64,000 nt of DNA. It comes from Chitinophagales bacterium (GTDB lineage Bacteria; Bacteroidota; Bacteroidia; Chitinophagales; UBA10324). Below, piece by piece: positions 17,234 through 25,681 of this stretch (position 1 is the first letter of the stretch; each line of letters starts with the position of its first letter). The stretch is taken from positions 186,001-250,000 of the forward strand of contig JAIBAY010000004.1 in the NCBI GenBank assembly GCA_019694975.1, written 5' to 3'. The notes below the pieces were generated by a model. That model had not been told where the DNA came from. It saw nothing but the letters and a program-made list of their open reading frames with translations, and did not search any database. Both the position numbers and the translations under genes were made by a program.

Positions 17234-17455
17234 ATGGAAATAAGAACCGACATATTTCCTGGCGACAGCAAGGAGCAGCTCAAAAAGCTTCCGGACAATT
17301 CAATTGATTTAATTGTTACTTCTCCTTCATATGCAGACCAGCGTAAGAGTACATACGGAGGCATCCATCACGACAAGTACGTTGAATGGTTTCTTCCAAT
17401 TTCTGAGCAGTTACTTCGGGTTCTCAAACCGACAGGAACTTTCGCAAGTTCTTAA
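17234..17455 (+). pseudogene. N-terminal remnant of an N6/N4 DNA methyltransferase
   Basis: The first 69 codons read as the start of an alpha/beta-type N6-adenine or N4-cytosine DNA methyltransferase: FPGDSKEQLKKLPDNSIDLIVTSPSYADQR carries a strand before motif IV and the catalytic TSPSY (a form of DPPY/TSPPY), then ISEQLLRVLKPTGTF, the usual strand after motif IV. Right after GTF the similarity stops and the frame ends at TAA 17453-17455. The target-recognition region and the SAM-binding motif I are missing (intact enzymes are about 280 residues or more). The following bases instead continue into restriction-endonuclease sequence in the next frame, so an internal deletion joined the two genes. 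Confidence 0.8.
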
Positions 17456-17944
17456 GCGCAATTAGTGGAAAGGTTTATGGCGGGAGAAAATCAGGCATCA
17501 CAGGTATTGATTTAGAGGTTGACATCAAAGGAGTTCGTTATCATTACAATTAAATCTGGTCCAAATTGGGGCAACAGTTCGCAGGTTGCCAGAATGATTT
17601 CTGAGTTCAAGACAGCGAAAAAAACGTTGCGAACCAGTAACTCAAAGCTTAACATTACGGCAGTGAACGGTTGTTGTTACGGTAAAGACAATAACCCTGA
17701 CAAGGGAGAATATTTCAAATATTGCGGACAAAGGTTTTGGGAGTTTATTTCCGGCAACAACGCACTTTACACAGAAATCATTGAACCACTTGGACACAAA
17801 GCCAAAGAAAGGAACGATGAATTTATGCGCTCGTATTCACAGATGATAAACAAGTTCACAAAGGAATTTGCTAACGATTATTGCGACAATGATGGAAATA
17901 TCAATTGGAAAAAATTTGTTGAGTTCAACTCCTCTGCAAGGTAA
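17440..17944 (+). pseudogene. C-terminal remnant of a PD-(D/E)xK type II restriction endonuclease, frameshifted
   Basis: From about 17440 the frame codes for LSAISGKVYGGRKSG and then GIDLEVDIKGVRYH; it ends at TAA 17551-17553. A second frame picks up at once with IKSGPNWGNSSQ and runs to 17944 (including KFTKEFANDY). Together GIDLE...IKSG matches a PD-(D/E)xK catalytic core split by a one-base shift near 17543-17549. KSGPNWGNSSQ recalls PmeII-type endonucleases, but that label is from memory. The N-terminal part is deleted and the coding is fused, out of frame, to the methyltransferase start. Not expected to make an active enzyme. Confidence 0.7.
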
Positions 17945-18159
17945 TCTGCCTGGTTTAGAACTTTATCGCATCGCTTGAAATGTAAGGTATTGACTTAACA
18001 TGTATAATGCGGAAAATATAATGTGCTGCCCGATGGTATGGCACTCAGGTAAGATTTATGTTCAAAATTTTTTCATCGGTCGCTTTTTATTCCCTCTTAC
18101 TATGTACTACGATAATACCTTTTTCATTACCAATAGGATGCCAGAGCACACCATACCCT

Positions 18160-18633
18160 TCACCGGCCCTTCAAAATTTCAGCGCTGCGGTTGAAGCTCT
18201 CTTCCAGCGATATCAGTGTTTCCGTCCGTTCTATTCCTTTTATTTTTTGCAGCTGATCATGCAATACATATTTCAGGTGATCCATATCACGGCAGACAAT
18301 TTCAGCAAACATGCTGTAGTTGCCGGTAGTATAGTTCAGCCGCACTATTTCAGGCAGCTTATTCAACTCTTTGGCAACGGAATCATACATCGAACTTTTC
18401 TCCAGGTATACACCAATGAAGGCAATAACATCGTACCCTACTTTTTTAAGGTTGATATGATAGCGCGAACCGGTAATCACGCCCTGCCGCTGCAGCTTTT
18501 TCATGCGCACATGAATGGTGCCGCCTGATACATATAACTTCTTGCCAAGCTCTTTGTAGGAGACAGATGCATTGCGCATCATCTCCGATATAATCTGCAG
18601 GTCCAATTTGTCAAAATTCAATTTAGTCGCCAT
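18160..18633 (-). CDS. Lrp/AsnC-family transcriptional regulator
   Basis: A 157-residue Lrp/AsnC regulator. The N-terminal winged helix-turn-helix is LDLQIISEMMRNASVSYKELGKKLYVSGGTIHVRMKKL (about 9-47, shown in parts across the HTH), and the C-terminal RAM ligand-binding domain includes VIAFIGVYLEK, VRLNYTTGNYSMFAEIVC with the Gly-rich turn. Such proteins sense amino acids or related small molecules as octamers. ATG 18633. A 14-bp perfect inverted repeat lies 20-84 bp upstream, a likely site for autoregulation. Confidence 0.9.
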   Translation of the reverse strand: MATKLNFDKLDLQIISEMMRNASVSYKELGKKLYVSGGTIHVRMKKLQRQGVITGSRYHINLKKVGYDVIAFIGVYLEKSSMYDSVAKELNKLPEIVRLNYTTGNYSMFAEIVCRDMDHLKYVLHDQLQKIKGIERTETLISLEESFNRSAEILKGR

Positions 18634-18652
18634 CGCAACATGTGTTTTTAGA

Positions 18653-18717
18653 TAATTTCAAAATTAGACGAATAAAATTTGATAAAATCGAAATAATCAA
18701 AAATAATTTTGAAATTA
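18653..18717. promoter_or_regulatory. 14-bp inverted repeat upstream of the Lrp/AsnC gene, candidate operator
   Basis: TAATTTCAAAATTA at 18653-18666 is the exact reverse complement of TAATTTTGAAATTA at 18704-18717, with 37 bp of A/T-rich DNA between. Each arm is itself near-palindromic. Lrp/AsnC octamers wrap DNA over several phased A/T-rich sites, so this region, 20-84 bp upstream of the regulator's start, is a good autoregulatory candidate. Confidence 0.5.
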
Positions 18718-18754
18718 GTTCAAACACTTTATCACCGGGCTTACTTTTATGCCG

Positions 18755-19013
18755 GTTCTTTGAATCATTAATTGTTTGGGGGTATATGGCAAGTGGCGGG
18801 AAGTGCCTTCATGGTGAAAATTTGCCGGAACACATTTCTCCAATTGTTGTTCCGGCAGCGATGAATTGGATTATGGTGGCTAATACATTCAATTCAGCAC
18901 TTTCTGTCACTTGCCTTTACATGCTAACGTAACAGTTCGCAGCAGTGGGATACAATCCGCTGTTGCAGCAAAAAGCCGCAACACCATTGTAAGTGTTGTG
19001 GCTTTTTGTTTTT
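18755..19013 (+). ncRNA. candidate orphan structured RNA ending in an intrinsic terminator
   Basis: The plus strand contains nested and adjacent complementary segments: GGCAAGTG (18788-18795) with CACTTGCC (18908-18915); GGAAGTGC (18799-18806) with GCACTTTC (18897-18904, one G-U); a 10-bp hairpin TGCCGGAACA/TGTTCCGGCA (18823-18832 with 18848-18857); a 7-bp hairpin TGAATTG/CAATTCA (18862-18868 with 18890-18896) that abuts the second helix; a 10-bp hairpin 18940-18949 with 18956-18965 (three G-U); and a strong terminator 18970-19013. A TACTTTTA -7-like sequence lies at 18742-18749. The overlapping 96-codon reading frame looks non-coding. No plus-strand gene follows, so a riboswitch is unlikely. 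I recognise no known RNA family; both ends are approximate. Confidence 0.55.
18970..19013 (+). terminator. strong rho-independent terminator (possibly bidirectional)
   Basis: AAAAAGCCGCAACAC (18970-18984) pairs with GTGTTGTGGCTTTTT (18993-19007): 15 bp with one G-U, an 8-nt loop, then TTTTGTTTTTT-like sequence. The A-run on the 5' side makes it usable from both strands. No protein gene ends just upstream, which is why it points to a non-coding transcript. Confidence 0.75.
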
Positions 19014-19120
19014 TACCGCTGATAGTTTTTATAAGACTACCTGCTGCACTATTTAGGGAAATTCCTTTTACTATGCATGCTCATCATATGAAGCTTCGCT
19101 TACATTTTTTCATTGACACC

Positions 19121-19240
19121 AGCAGCTATCTAAAAACAGGTAATCAATGCATTCATGTCGAATTTATTCGGGCATCTGTCAATGAATGGAAGAGATACTG
19201 ATCTCGATTAATCGGGACAGGATGACTCCGGGTATTTTGA
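19121..19240 (-). repeat. dispersed intergenic repeat, copy A
   Basis: Read on the minus strand, this stretch aligns with 34285-34397 on the plus strand: by hand, 96 of 113 aligned bases are identical, with one 6-nt gap; a 22-bp block is identical. It contains a degraded form of the two hairpins seen in copy B. It lies between the candidate structured RNA and the end of the M13 peptidase gene. Confidence 0.8.
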
Positions 19241-19267
19241 GACAGCTTCTGAAAAGATGCCATACAA

Positions 19268-21328
19268 TTACCAGATCCGGACCCTCAGGCTGTCAGGACG
19301 GTACATTTTATCGCCCGGTTGAATGTTAAAGGCCGTATAGAATTCATCAATGTTTACCGGAGGACCGTTAACACGCAGAAAGTTGGGTGCATGCACATCT
19401 GTTTTCACACGCACCGCCATGGCTTCATCGCGCACCTGCCCGTACCAGGAAAGCGCGAAGCCGATAAAGTAACGCTGCAGCGGCGTGAAGCCGCCGATTT
19501 TTTCACCTTTCTGATATTGTTCTGTTTTCTTAAATGCATCGAGCCCCAGCAACATACCGCCCAGGTCAGCGATGTTTTCACCTTGCGTGGCATCACCGTT
19601 GATGTGCAGGCTGTCCAGCACTACGTAATCATTGAATTGCTTCACGATCATTCCGGTTCGTTCTAAAAACTTTGATCGGTCTTCTTTTGTCCACCATTCC
19701 ACCAGGTTTCCTTTGTCATCAAACTGACTGCCTTCATCATCAAAACCATGAGTGATTTCGTGCCCGATGGTGGAACCTGCCGCATAGCCATACATGATGG
19801 CATCATCTACACAGGAGTCTGCCATGCCGGGAACAATAAAGGCAGCAGCCGGCAACACAATTTCATTATTGGATGGATTGTAGTAGGCATTCCATGTTTG
19901 TGGCGTCATGTCCCATTCGGTACGGTCAACAGGTTTACCGAGCTTGGAAATTTCATAGTCATTGAACCACTTCGTTGCGCGCATCACATTTTCGGCGAAG
20001 GAACTCTTGTCAATAGTGAGCGTGGAATAATCTCTCCACTTATCAGGATAACCGACCTTTTTCATGACCGTTCCTAACTTCTGCAGTGCCTTTTGCTTGG
20101 TGGTTTCGCTCATCCAGTCGAGCTTGCCGATACGTTCACGGTAGGCATCGATCACATTATCCACCATCTTATCATAGCGGGCTTTCACTTTGGGGGAATA
20201 ATATCGCTCAACATACAACTGACCAAGCATGAAGCCCATCAGGTTTTCTTCTTCATCCAATACGCGTTTCCATCGCGGACGCTGCTCTTTTGTTCCATTC
20301 AGTACCGTACCATAGAAACTGAAATTCTGCTGATCAAACGGTTTGCTCAGCTTGTCGGCATACGTATTAATCAGGTTCCAGCGCAAGTAGGTTTTCCAGT
20401 TATCTATACTTTCTTTTTTCACGAGTTCTTCGGCACGTTTGAAAAATTCAGGCTGTCCGACAATAACGGAATCAATGGATGCAATGCCGCTTTTCGCCAA
20501 CAGGCTGTTCCAATTAATGGAAGGTGTCATTTTGTTGAGGCCTGTCAGGGCCATCTTATTGTAATTTTCATAAGGATCACGAAGTGCGGCCAGCTTGCGC
20601 GATTGCTCTGCCAGTGACGTTTCCATGCGCATGATGGTAGCTGCATTTGCTTTGGCAGTTGTTGAGTCTTCGCCCAGCAGTACCAACATTTTTGTAATGT
20701 GTTTCAGATACTCAGTCCTTATGTTTTTCGTGCGGCTGTCGTTATCGAAGTAATAATCGCGGTCGGGCAATCCTAGTCCTCCCTGCGACAGGTGAAGGAA
20801 CATTTTTTCGCTGTTCATTTCATCCTGGTAAATATATCCGTCAAACAGTGCGGCAACGCCGATGGATTGCAGCTGGCCGATTTCATCCAATACGGCATTC
20901 ATGTCTGTGAGCGCGCTGATGGCGGCAAGTTGTGCCGACAATGGCTGCAGCCCCTGTTGTTCGATGGCAGCGGTATCCATTCCCGTGCGCCAGAAGTCGC
21001 CGATCTTTTGCCAGTTGGTGCCGTCAGCCGCCTTCATCGCCGCCGCTTCTTCATTAATGCTTTTCATGCGCCCGTAATTTTCTTCATTCACTTTACTCCA
21101 GATGCCCCACGATTTTTCAGATGCAGGCACAGGATTGTTTTTCACCCATTTCCCCATAGAGAAAAGAAAGAAATCGTCCTGGGGCCGCACGGTGGTATCA
21201 ATGTATGCATTCAGAAAAGTGTCGAGGTTGCATCCGCCACCGGCTGCTGTTTTGGGCTGCTGATTACAGGAAGAGTGCATGAAAACGATCATGCTGAAAA
21301 ATAAAATGGAAGGAAAATGCTTGTTCAT
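19268..21328 (-). CDS. M13-family (neprilysin/PepO-like) zinc metallopeptidase lipoprotein
   Basis: A 686-residue secreted endopeptidase. ATG 21328 opens a lipoprotein signal (hydrophobic stretch ending HSSCNQQ), so it is probably anchored by the Cys in the envelope; upstream codons in the same frame are not needed. The M13 N-terminal domain includes DDFFLFSMGKWVKNNPVPAS. The catalytic domain has NAYYNPSNNEIVLPAA, the zinc motif GHEITHGFDDEGSQFD (HExxH) and ENIADLGG, whose Glu is the third zinc ligand. Length matches the family. It is separated from the helicase gene by 85 bp on the same strand. Confidence 0.95.
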   Translation of the reverse strand: MNKHFPSILFFSMIVFMHSSCNQQPKTAAGGGCNLDTFLNAYIDTTVRPQDDFFLFSMGKWVKNNPVPASEKSWGIWSKVNEENYGRMKSINEEAAAMKAADGTNWQKIGDFWRTGMDTAAIEQQGLQPLSAQLAAISALTDMNAVLDEIGQLQSIGVAALFDGYIYQDEMNSEKMFLHLSQGGLGLPDRDYYFDNDSRTKNIRTEYLKHITKMLVLLGEDSTTAKANAATIMRMETSLAEQSRKLAALRDPYENYNKMALTGLNKMTPSINWNSLLAKSGIASIDSVIVGQPEFFKRAEELVKKESIDNWKTYLRWNLINTYADKLSKPFDQQNFSFYGTVLNGTKEQRPRWKRVLDEEENLMGFMLGQLYVERYYSPKVKARYDKMVDNVIDAYRERIGKLDWMSETTKQKALQKLGTVMKKVGYPDKWRDYSTLTIDKSSFAENVMRATKWFNDYEISKLGKPVDRTEWDMTPQTWNAYYNPSNNEIVLPAAAFIVPGMADSCVDDAIMYGYAAGSTIGHEITHGFDDEGSQFDDKGNLVEWWTKEDRSKFLERTGMIVKQFNDYVVLDSLHINGDATQGENIADLGGMLLGLDAFKKTEQYQKGEKIGGFTPLQRYFIGFALSWYGQVRDEAMAVRVKTDVHAPNFLRVNGPPVNIDEFYTAFNIQPGDKMYRPDSLRVRIW

Positions 21329-21413
21329 GTAAATAATTTTTTGTGTTGAGAATTTATTACCGGATCGCGGCACCATGATGCCTGTAAGATCGTAAGATTT
21401 ATACAAACCTGCA

Positions 21414-23963
21414 TCAACTGCCGTCAAGGCTTTCTTTACCGGCAGCAACGGCTGCTGCCCTGTTCATATCGGCTATCACAAAACGTATTGCTGCATAGCT
21501 CACTTCACCACCCAACAATTGCCTGACGGTTGACAGGCCGGGCTCCGGTGCATTTTGCAATGCTTCCCGGATGCGTTCCATTTTTTCTGGCGATATCAGC
21601 TGCGAAACTTCCAGTTCTCCGGCCTCCACAAAATAGGCCAGGTGCGCTTCAATGGTGCTGGCGGCAAGGCCGCGCAGGCTTGCAATTTCAGCAATACTTT
21701 TTCCGGATTGGAAGAGTTGAAAGCTTTGCAGCTGTGTGCTGTTTGCTGCTGTTTTTGCAGGAAGGTCACCTGTCTTATGCAGGCTGCCCGCTCTCACTTT
21801 TCTTGTTTTTTTCATCTCTTCCGCCTTCAGATGAATACTGCTTTTCAGCTGATTGGTTTCAGCGAAAATTTTTACGATTTGCAGAAAGGTTTCACCATAG
21901 TTATGCAATGTAAAATCTCCCATGCCCCTGATCATTGCCATTTCGGTAATTGTTTGTGGCAGGTATTTCACCATCTCTTTGAGCGTGGCATCATTGCATA
22001 TACGGAAAGGAGGAAGATTCGCAGTTTGAGCCAGTGCTGTACGGCAGGTTTTCAGTTGCCGCATCAAATCGCCTTCCTGTTCATCGCCGGAGCTTTCAAT
22101 TTCGGTACCGGTAACATTGCGTTGGAAAGCAGGCATCGCCCTTCGGCTCTCTTTGTAGCGGTATCGGAGTGCAAAATTGCTGCAGAAGCCGATCAGTTCA
22201 TCCATCTGCAGCAGCACCTTTCTCACTTTTTTCATCTGTTGAAGTGAGATAAGCAGGTTATCGAGCGGCGCTATTACTTTTTCGTCCATCGCCGTTCCGA
22301 AATAAGCCTTGCCTTTCGCCACTCTTTCCTGCAGCTGTTCTGCAATATTGCCGGAGAGGCTTTCCGCCGCAATCCCTTTTACCTGCGCCTGAAATCGTTG
22401 CGCTACATCGTGCATGGTTAATATAGCATCATGAACCGCATGTAAACCGGCGATGATCTTTTCTTTATCTTCCAGCTTACGCAAACCCATGTATTGGATG
22501 AAGTCGGTTATCTTCTCTGACAGCGGCTGCAGGTTGAACAGCTCGAGCAAGGTTTTTACCGCGTAAATTTCTTTTTCTGCAGTCAATGAATTTTTCAATT
22601 GTTGAATATCCGGCTGTTGCATCATGTAGGCAACAATGGCTTCATCCGTCTTTATTACTTCACGGCGGATGGGGGAACGAAGCACCAGTCCTTCCAGCGA
22701 CACGCAGCGGCTGAGAGCAACATATACCTGGCCGGCGGCGAAGGCGGCGCCAGCATCAATAACGGCACGCTGAAAGGTTAGTCCCTGGCTTTTATGTATC
22801 GTGACTGCCCAGGCAAGGCGCACCGGATACTGTGTGAATGAGCCAAGCTCCTGTTCTTCCAGCTTGTTTTCCTGCTCTTTAAAAATGTACCGGATATTGC
22901 GCCATGTTTCTTGCTGCACCTTAATCGTTTCCCCGGATTCAGGGAAGTGTACGCTGATGCATTCCGTTTCACCATCCCTTTCTATTCCTTCCAGCACTCC
23001 GATTTTTCCATTGAAGTATTTTTTCTCCTTCACATCATTTTTGATGAACATGATCTGTGCGCCCTTCTTGAGCACCAGCGACTGTTCAACAGGGAAAACC
23101 CGCTCGGGAAATTCGCCGGTCAGTGTTGCTTTCACGGTAAATTCTTTTCCCGGAAGCTTTCGTAACCCGCTGCTGTTGATCTCATCCGCTTTGTAGTTAT
23201 GCGTGGTAAGGGTGATGAAATGATCTTTTGGATCAGGGTTAAAGCCAGGCTGATACCGTTGATGCAACTGCTGCAGGTCCTCATCCGACACTTCATTGTT
23301 GCGCACCCTGTTGAGCAGGTGGATGAAGGCTTCATCACTTTGACGGTACACTTTATCCAGCTCAATGCATAACGGGCCGGCCTGTTTGATTACCTGCGCC
23401 GAAAAGAAGAATGGCGTCTCATAATAATCTCTCAGCAAGAGCCAGTCCTGCTCAGTGGCAACCGGTGGCAGCTGATAGAGGTCGCCGATGAAGAGCACCT
23501 GCACGCCGCCAAAGGCTTCATATTGATTTTTGCGCACATGGCGAAGCAGTATGTCCATAGCATCCAGCCAGTCGCAGCGCAACATGCTGACTTCATCAAT
23601 CACCAGCAGCTCAAGATGGCGAAGGAGTTCAGTTTTTTCAGCCGTGTAACGAAGGTTGCGGAGCAGGTGATGCTTATCGGTAACCTGTTGTTGCGATTGA
23701 AATGATCCGCGGAATAATCCAGGGAGGAAGCAACCCATGGGCAACTGGAAAAAAGAATGCATCGTAACACCGCCTGCATTGATCGCCGCCACGCCGGTTG
23801 GCGCGATCACCGCCATTCTCTTTCCGCATTTTTCTTTGATATGCTTCAGGAAGGTGGTCTTGCCGGTGCCTGCTTTACCGGTAAGAAAAATGTGCTGGCC
23901 CGTGTGCTGAATAAAATCAGCAGTAATGGAAAATTGATTGGGAAAATCTGTTTCGGAAGTCAT
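21414..23963 (-). CDS. PIF1-like DNA helicase with C-terminal HRDC and helix-turn-helix domains
   Basis: An 849-residue superfamily 1B helicase. Walker A is LTGKAGTGKTTFLKHI (about 27-42), Walker B LLVIDEVSML, followed by VQVLFIGDLYQLPPV and, near 400, the UvrD-C-like TIHKSQGLTF motif. After a linker, an HRDC-type domain (about 635-705, including MAMIRGMGDFTLHNYGE) and a final helix-turn-helix region (FQSGKSIAEIASLRGLAASTIEAHL) follow. The last two modules are typical of RecQ C-termini, so this is a PIF1 motor with a RecQ-like tail, a combination common in Bacteroidota. It probably acts on G-quadruplex or branched DNA. Confidence 0.9.
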   Translation of the reverse strand: MTSETDFPNQFSITADFIQHTGQHIFLTGKAGTGKTTFLKHIKEKCGKRMAVIAPTGVAAINAGGVTMHSFFQLPMGCFLPGLFRGSFQSQQQVTDKHHLLRNLRYTAEKTELLRHLELLVIDEVSMLRCDWLDAMDILLRHVRKNQYEAFGGVQVLFIGDLYQLPPVATEQDWLLLRDYYETPFFFSAQVIKQAGPLCIELDKVYRQSDEAFIHLLNRVRNNEVSDEDLQQLHQRYQPGFNPDPKDHFITLTTHNYKADEINSSGLRKLPGKEFTVKATLTGEFPERVFPVEQSLVLKKGAQIMFIKNDVKEKKYFNGKIGVLEGIERDGETECISVHFPESGETIKVQQETWRNIRYIFKEQENKLEEQELGSFTQYPVRLAWAVTIHKSQGLTFQRAVIDAGAAFAAGQVYVALSRCVSLEGLVLRSPIRREVIKTDEAIVAYMMQQPDIQQLKNSLTAEKEIYAVKTLLELFNLQPLSEKITDFIQYMGLRKLEDKEKIIAGLHAVHDAILTMHDVAQRFQAQVKGIAAESLSGNIAEQLQERVAKGKAYFGTAMDEKVIAPLDNLLISLQQMKKVRKVLLQMDELIGFCSNFALRYRYKESRRAMPAFQRNVTGTEIESSGDEQEGDLMRQLKTCRTALAQTANLPPFRICNDATLKEMVKYLPQTITEMAMIRGMGDFTLHNYGETFLQIVKIFAETNQLKSSIHLKAEEMKKTRKVRAGSLHKTGDLPAKTAANSTQLQSFQLFQSGKSIAEIASLRGLAASTIEAHLAYFVEAGELEVSQLISPEKMERIREALQNAPEPGLSTVRQLLGGEVSYAAIRFVIADMNRAAAVAAGKESLDGS

Positions 23964-24185
23964 GGATATAGATTTATAGAATAGATAATATTATGCAAGA
24001 TATGAAACCCGTGGAAATTTTATAGTGCGTAAAGACGGAATCTTGCCCCAACTGATAAAAACAACCAGACACGGAATATGCTTTGACAAATGGAAGATTA
24101 GCAGAATTGACAGCTACAAAAATATCCGGACTGCTGCGGCGGTGCATCATGTTGCCCGGCATTCAGGCATTCAGCATTAGCCTGA

Positions 24186-25568
24186 TTATTTTGTGTGATA
24201 CTTCTCCTTCCACAGTTGATTAAACGACTTTGGCGCCACCTGCATCATTTCGCGATGTGTGCCCCATGATTTTGTAAAGAGGAATCTGAGCATGAAATTT
24301 TTCATGCGCTCGCCACCGGTATTCATGAGTTTGCGGCTCATCATGGCGCGCTTCCATACAAACCAGCCGAATTTTTCTGACCTGTTAAAGTCACCCTTTT
24401 TCACCGCATCACGGCGGTTAAAGACGAGCAGGTTATGCAGGTTGATTTTCATCGGGCACACTTCCGTGCAGTTGCCGCAAAGCGAGGAAGCATAACTGAG
24501 GTGTTTGAACTGCTCCATGCCTTTAAAGTGTGGCGTAATCACCGAACCAATCGGCCCGCTGTAGGTGGTTTCATAGGCAAACCCGCCAATGTTTTTATAC
24601 ACGGGACAGGCATTCAGGCAGGCACCGCAACGGATGCAATACAGTGCTTCACGCTGTTCGGCTTCTGCCAGCAAGGTGCTGCGCCCGTTATCCATCAGTA
24701 TGACAATCATCTCTTCCGGGCCATCCACTTCATTCTCCTGCCGCGGGCCGGTGATGATGGTATTGTAAACGGTAAGTTGCTGGCCGGTTCCAAAGGTGGA
24801 CAACAGGGGAAGAAACAGGTGAAGGTCATTATAGGACGGAATCACTTTTTCAATACCCACCAATACAATATGCACTTTCGGAAAGGTCGTGGTGAGGCGG
24901 GCATTGCCTTCATTTTCCGTAACCGCTACGGCACCAAGATCCGGCAAAATAAAATTGGCACCGGTGATGCCGACATCGGCTGTAACATACTTCTGGCGGA
25001 GTGTCTTGCGTGCCACCATCGTCAGTTCTTCGGGTGTGGAATTGACAGGCGTTCCGAGATGCTGGTTGAACACTTTGGCCACATCCTCTTTCGATTTGTG
25101 CATGGCCGGCGTTACAATATGAAAGGGAGGTTCCCCATCCAGTTGCTGAATGTATTCACCGAGGTCGGTTTCCACCACTTCCACATTCATCTTCTCCAAA
25201 AATTCATTCAGGTGCACTTCCTCGGTAGTCATTGATTTGGACTTCACCACCGATTTTGCCTTCACGCGTTTCATCACCGATCCGATCTCTGCAAGTGCCT
25301 CTTCTTTGTTTTCAGCCCATACCACTCGTGCGCCACGCTTTGTGATGTTCGATTCAAATTCTAACAGGTATTTATCGAGGTTGGCAATGGCTTTCCACTT
25401 CAGGTTTTTACAGCGTTGCCTGGCCAGGTCAAGATCGGAGAACTGGTGTTTTCCCTTTTGTACGGCAGCATCATATTTGCCGATATTGTGATTCAGCTTG
25501 CGATGCAGTTCTTTATCTGCCGCTGTCTGATGCGCATGGTCAACAAAGGAAGCAACGGTATTCGACAT
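24186..25568 (-). CDS. lutB: LutB-type iron-sulfur protein (LUD domain, lactate utilisation)
   Basis: A 460-residue protein with an N-terminal LUD domain (TADVGITGANFILPDLGAVA, about 195-215) and two [4Fe-4S] motifs in the C-terminal part: CIRCGACLNACP and CGNCTEVCP. This is the architecture of LutB, part of the LutABC complex that oxidises L-lactate to pyruvate. Neither LutA (CCG domain) nor LutC is next to it in this window, which is unusual. ATG 25568. A TATTTTTG -7 box lies at 25635-25642, giving a leader of about 60 bases. Confidence 0.88.
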   Translation of the reverse strand: MSNTVASFVDHAHQTAADKELHRKLNHNIGKYDAAVQKGKHQFSDLDLARQRCKNLKWKAIANLDKYLLEFESNITKRGARVVWAENKEEALAEIGSVMKRVKAKSVVKSKSMTTEEVHLNEFLEKMNVEVVETDLGEYIQQLDGEPPFHIVTPAMHKSKEDVAKVFNQHLGTPVNSTPEELTMVARKTLRQKYVTADVGITGANFILPDLGAVAVTENEGNARLTTTFPKVHIVLVGIEKVIPSYNDLHLFLPLLSTFGTGQQLTVYNTIITGPRQENEVDGPEEMIVILMDNGRSTLLAEAEQREALYCIRCGACLNACPVYKNIGGFAYETTYSGPIGSVITPHFKGMEQFKHLSYASSLCGNCTEVCPMKINLHNLLVFNRRDAVKKGDFNRSEKFGWFVWKRAMMSRKLMNTGGERMKNFMLRFLFTKSWGTHREMMQVAPKSFNQLWKEKYHTK

Positions 25569-25634
25569 GTTGAGGGGTTACTGTGCAGGCGGCAACAACC
25601 GGAATGGATTGCAGCATCGCCGGAATAACGCCGG

Positions 25635-25642
25635 CAAAAATA
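25635..25642 (-). promoter_or_regulatory. -7 box TATTTTTG upstream of lutB
   Basis: On the minus strand the octamer reads TATTTTTG, an exact TAnnTTTG match 67 bp before the lutB ATG. It lies in the gap after the DUF5777 gene. Confidence 0.4.
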
Positions 25643-25681
25643 GTAACAAAAGGATAATGCTGCATGAACCGGCTGTATGCT

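Noticed and set aside
18642-18932. 96-codon open frame on the plus strand over the structured RNA
   Set aside because: No recognisable motif, composition unlike a protein of this genome, and it overlaps the paired RNA segments; treated as non-coding.
24435-25235. 266-codon open frame antisense to lutB
   Set aside because: It lies opposite a strongly supported gene and is rich in the residues expected from reverse reading of it; a shadow frame.
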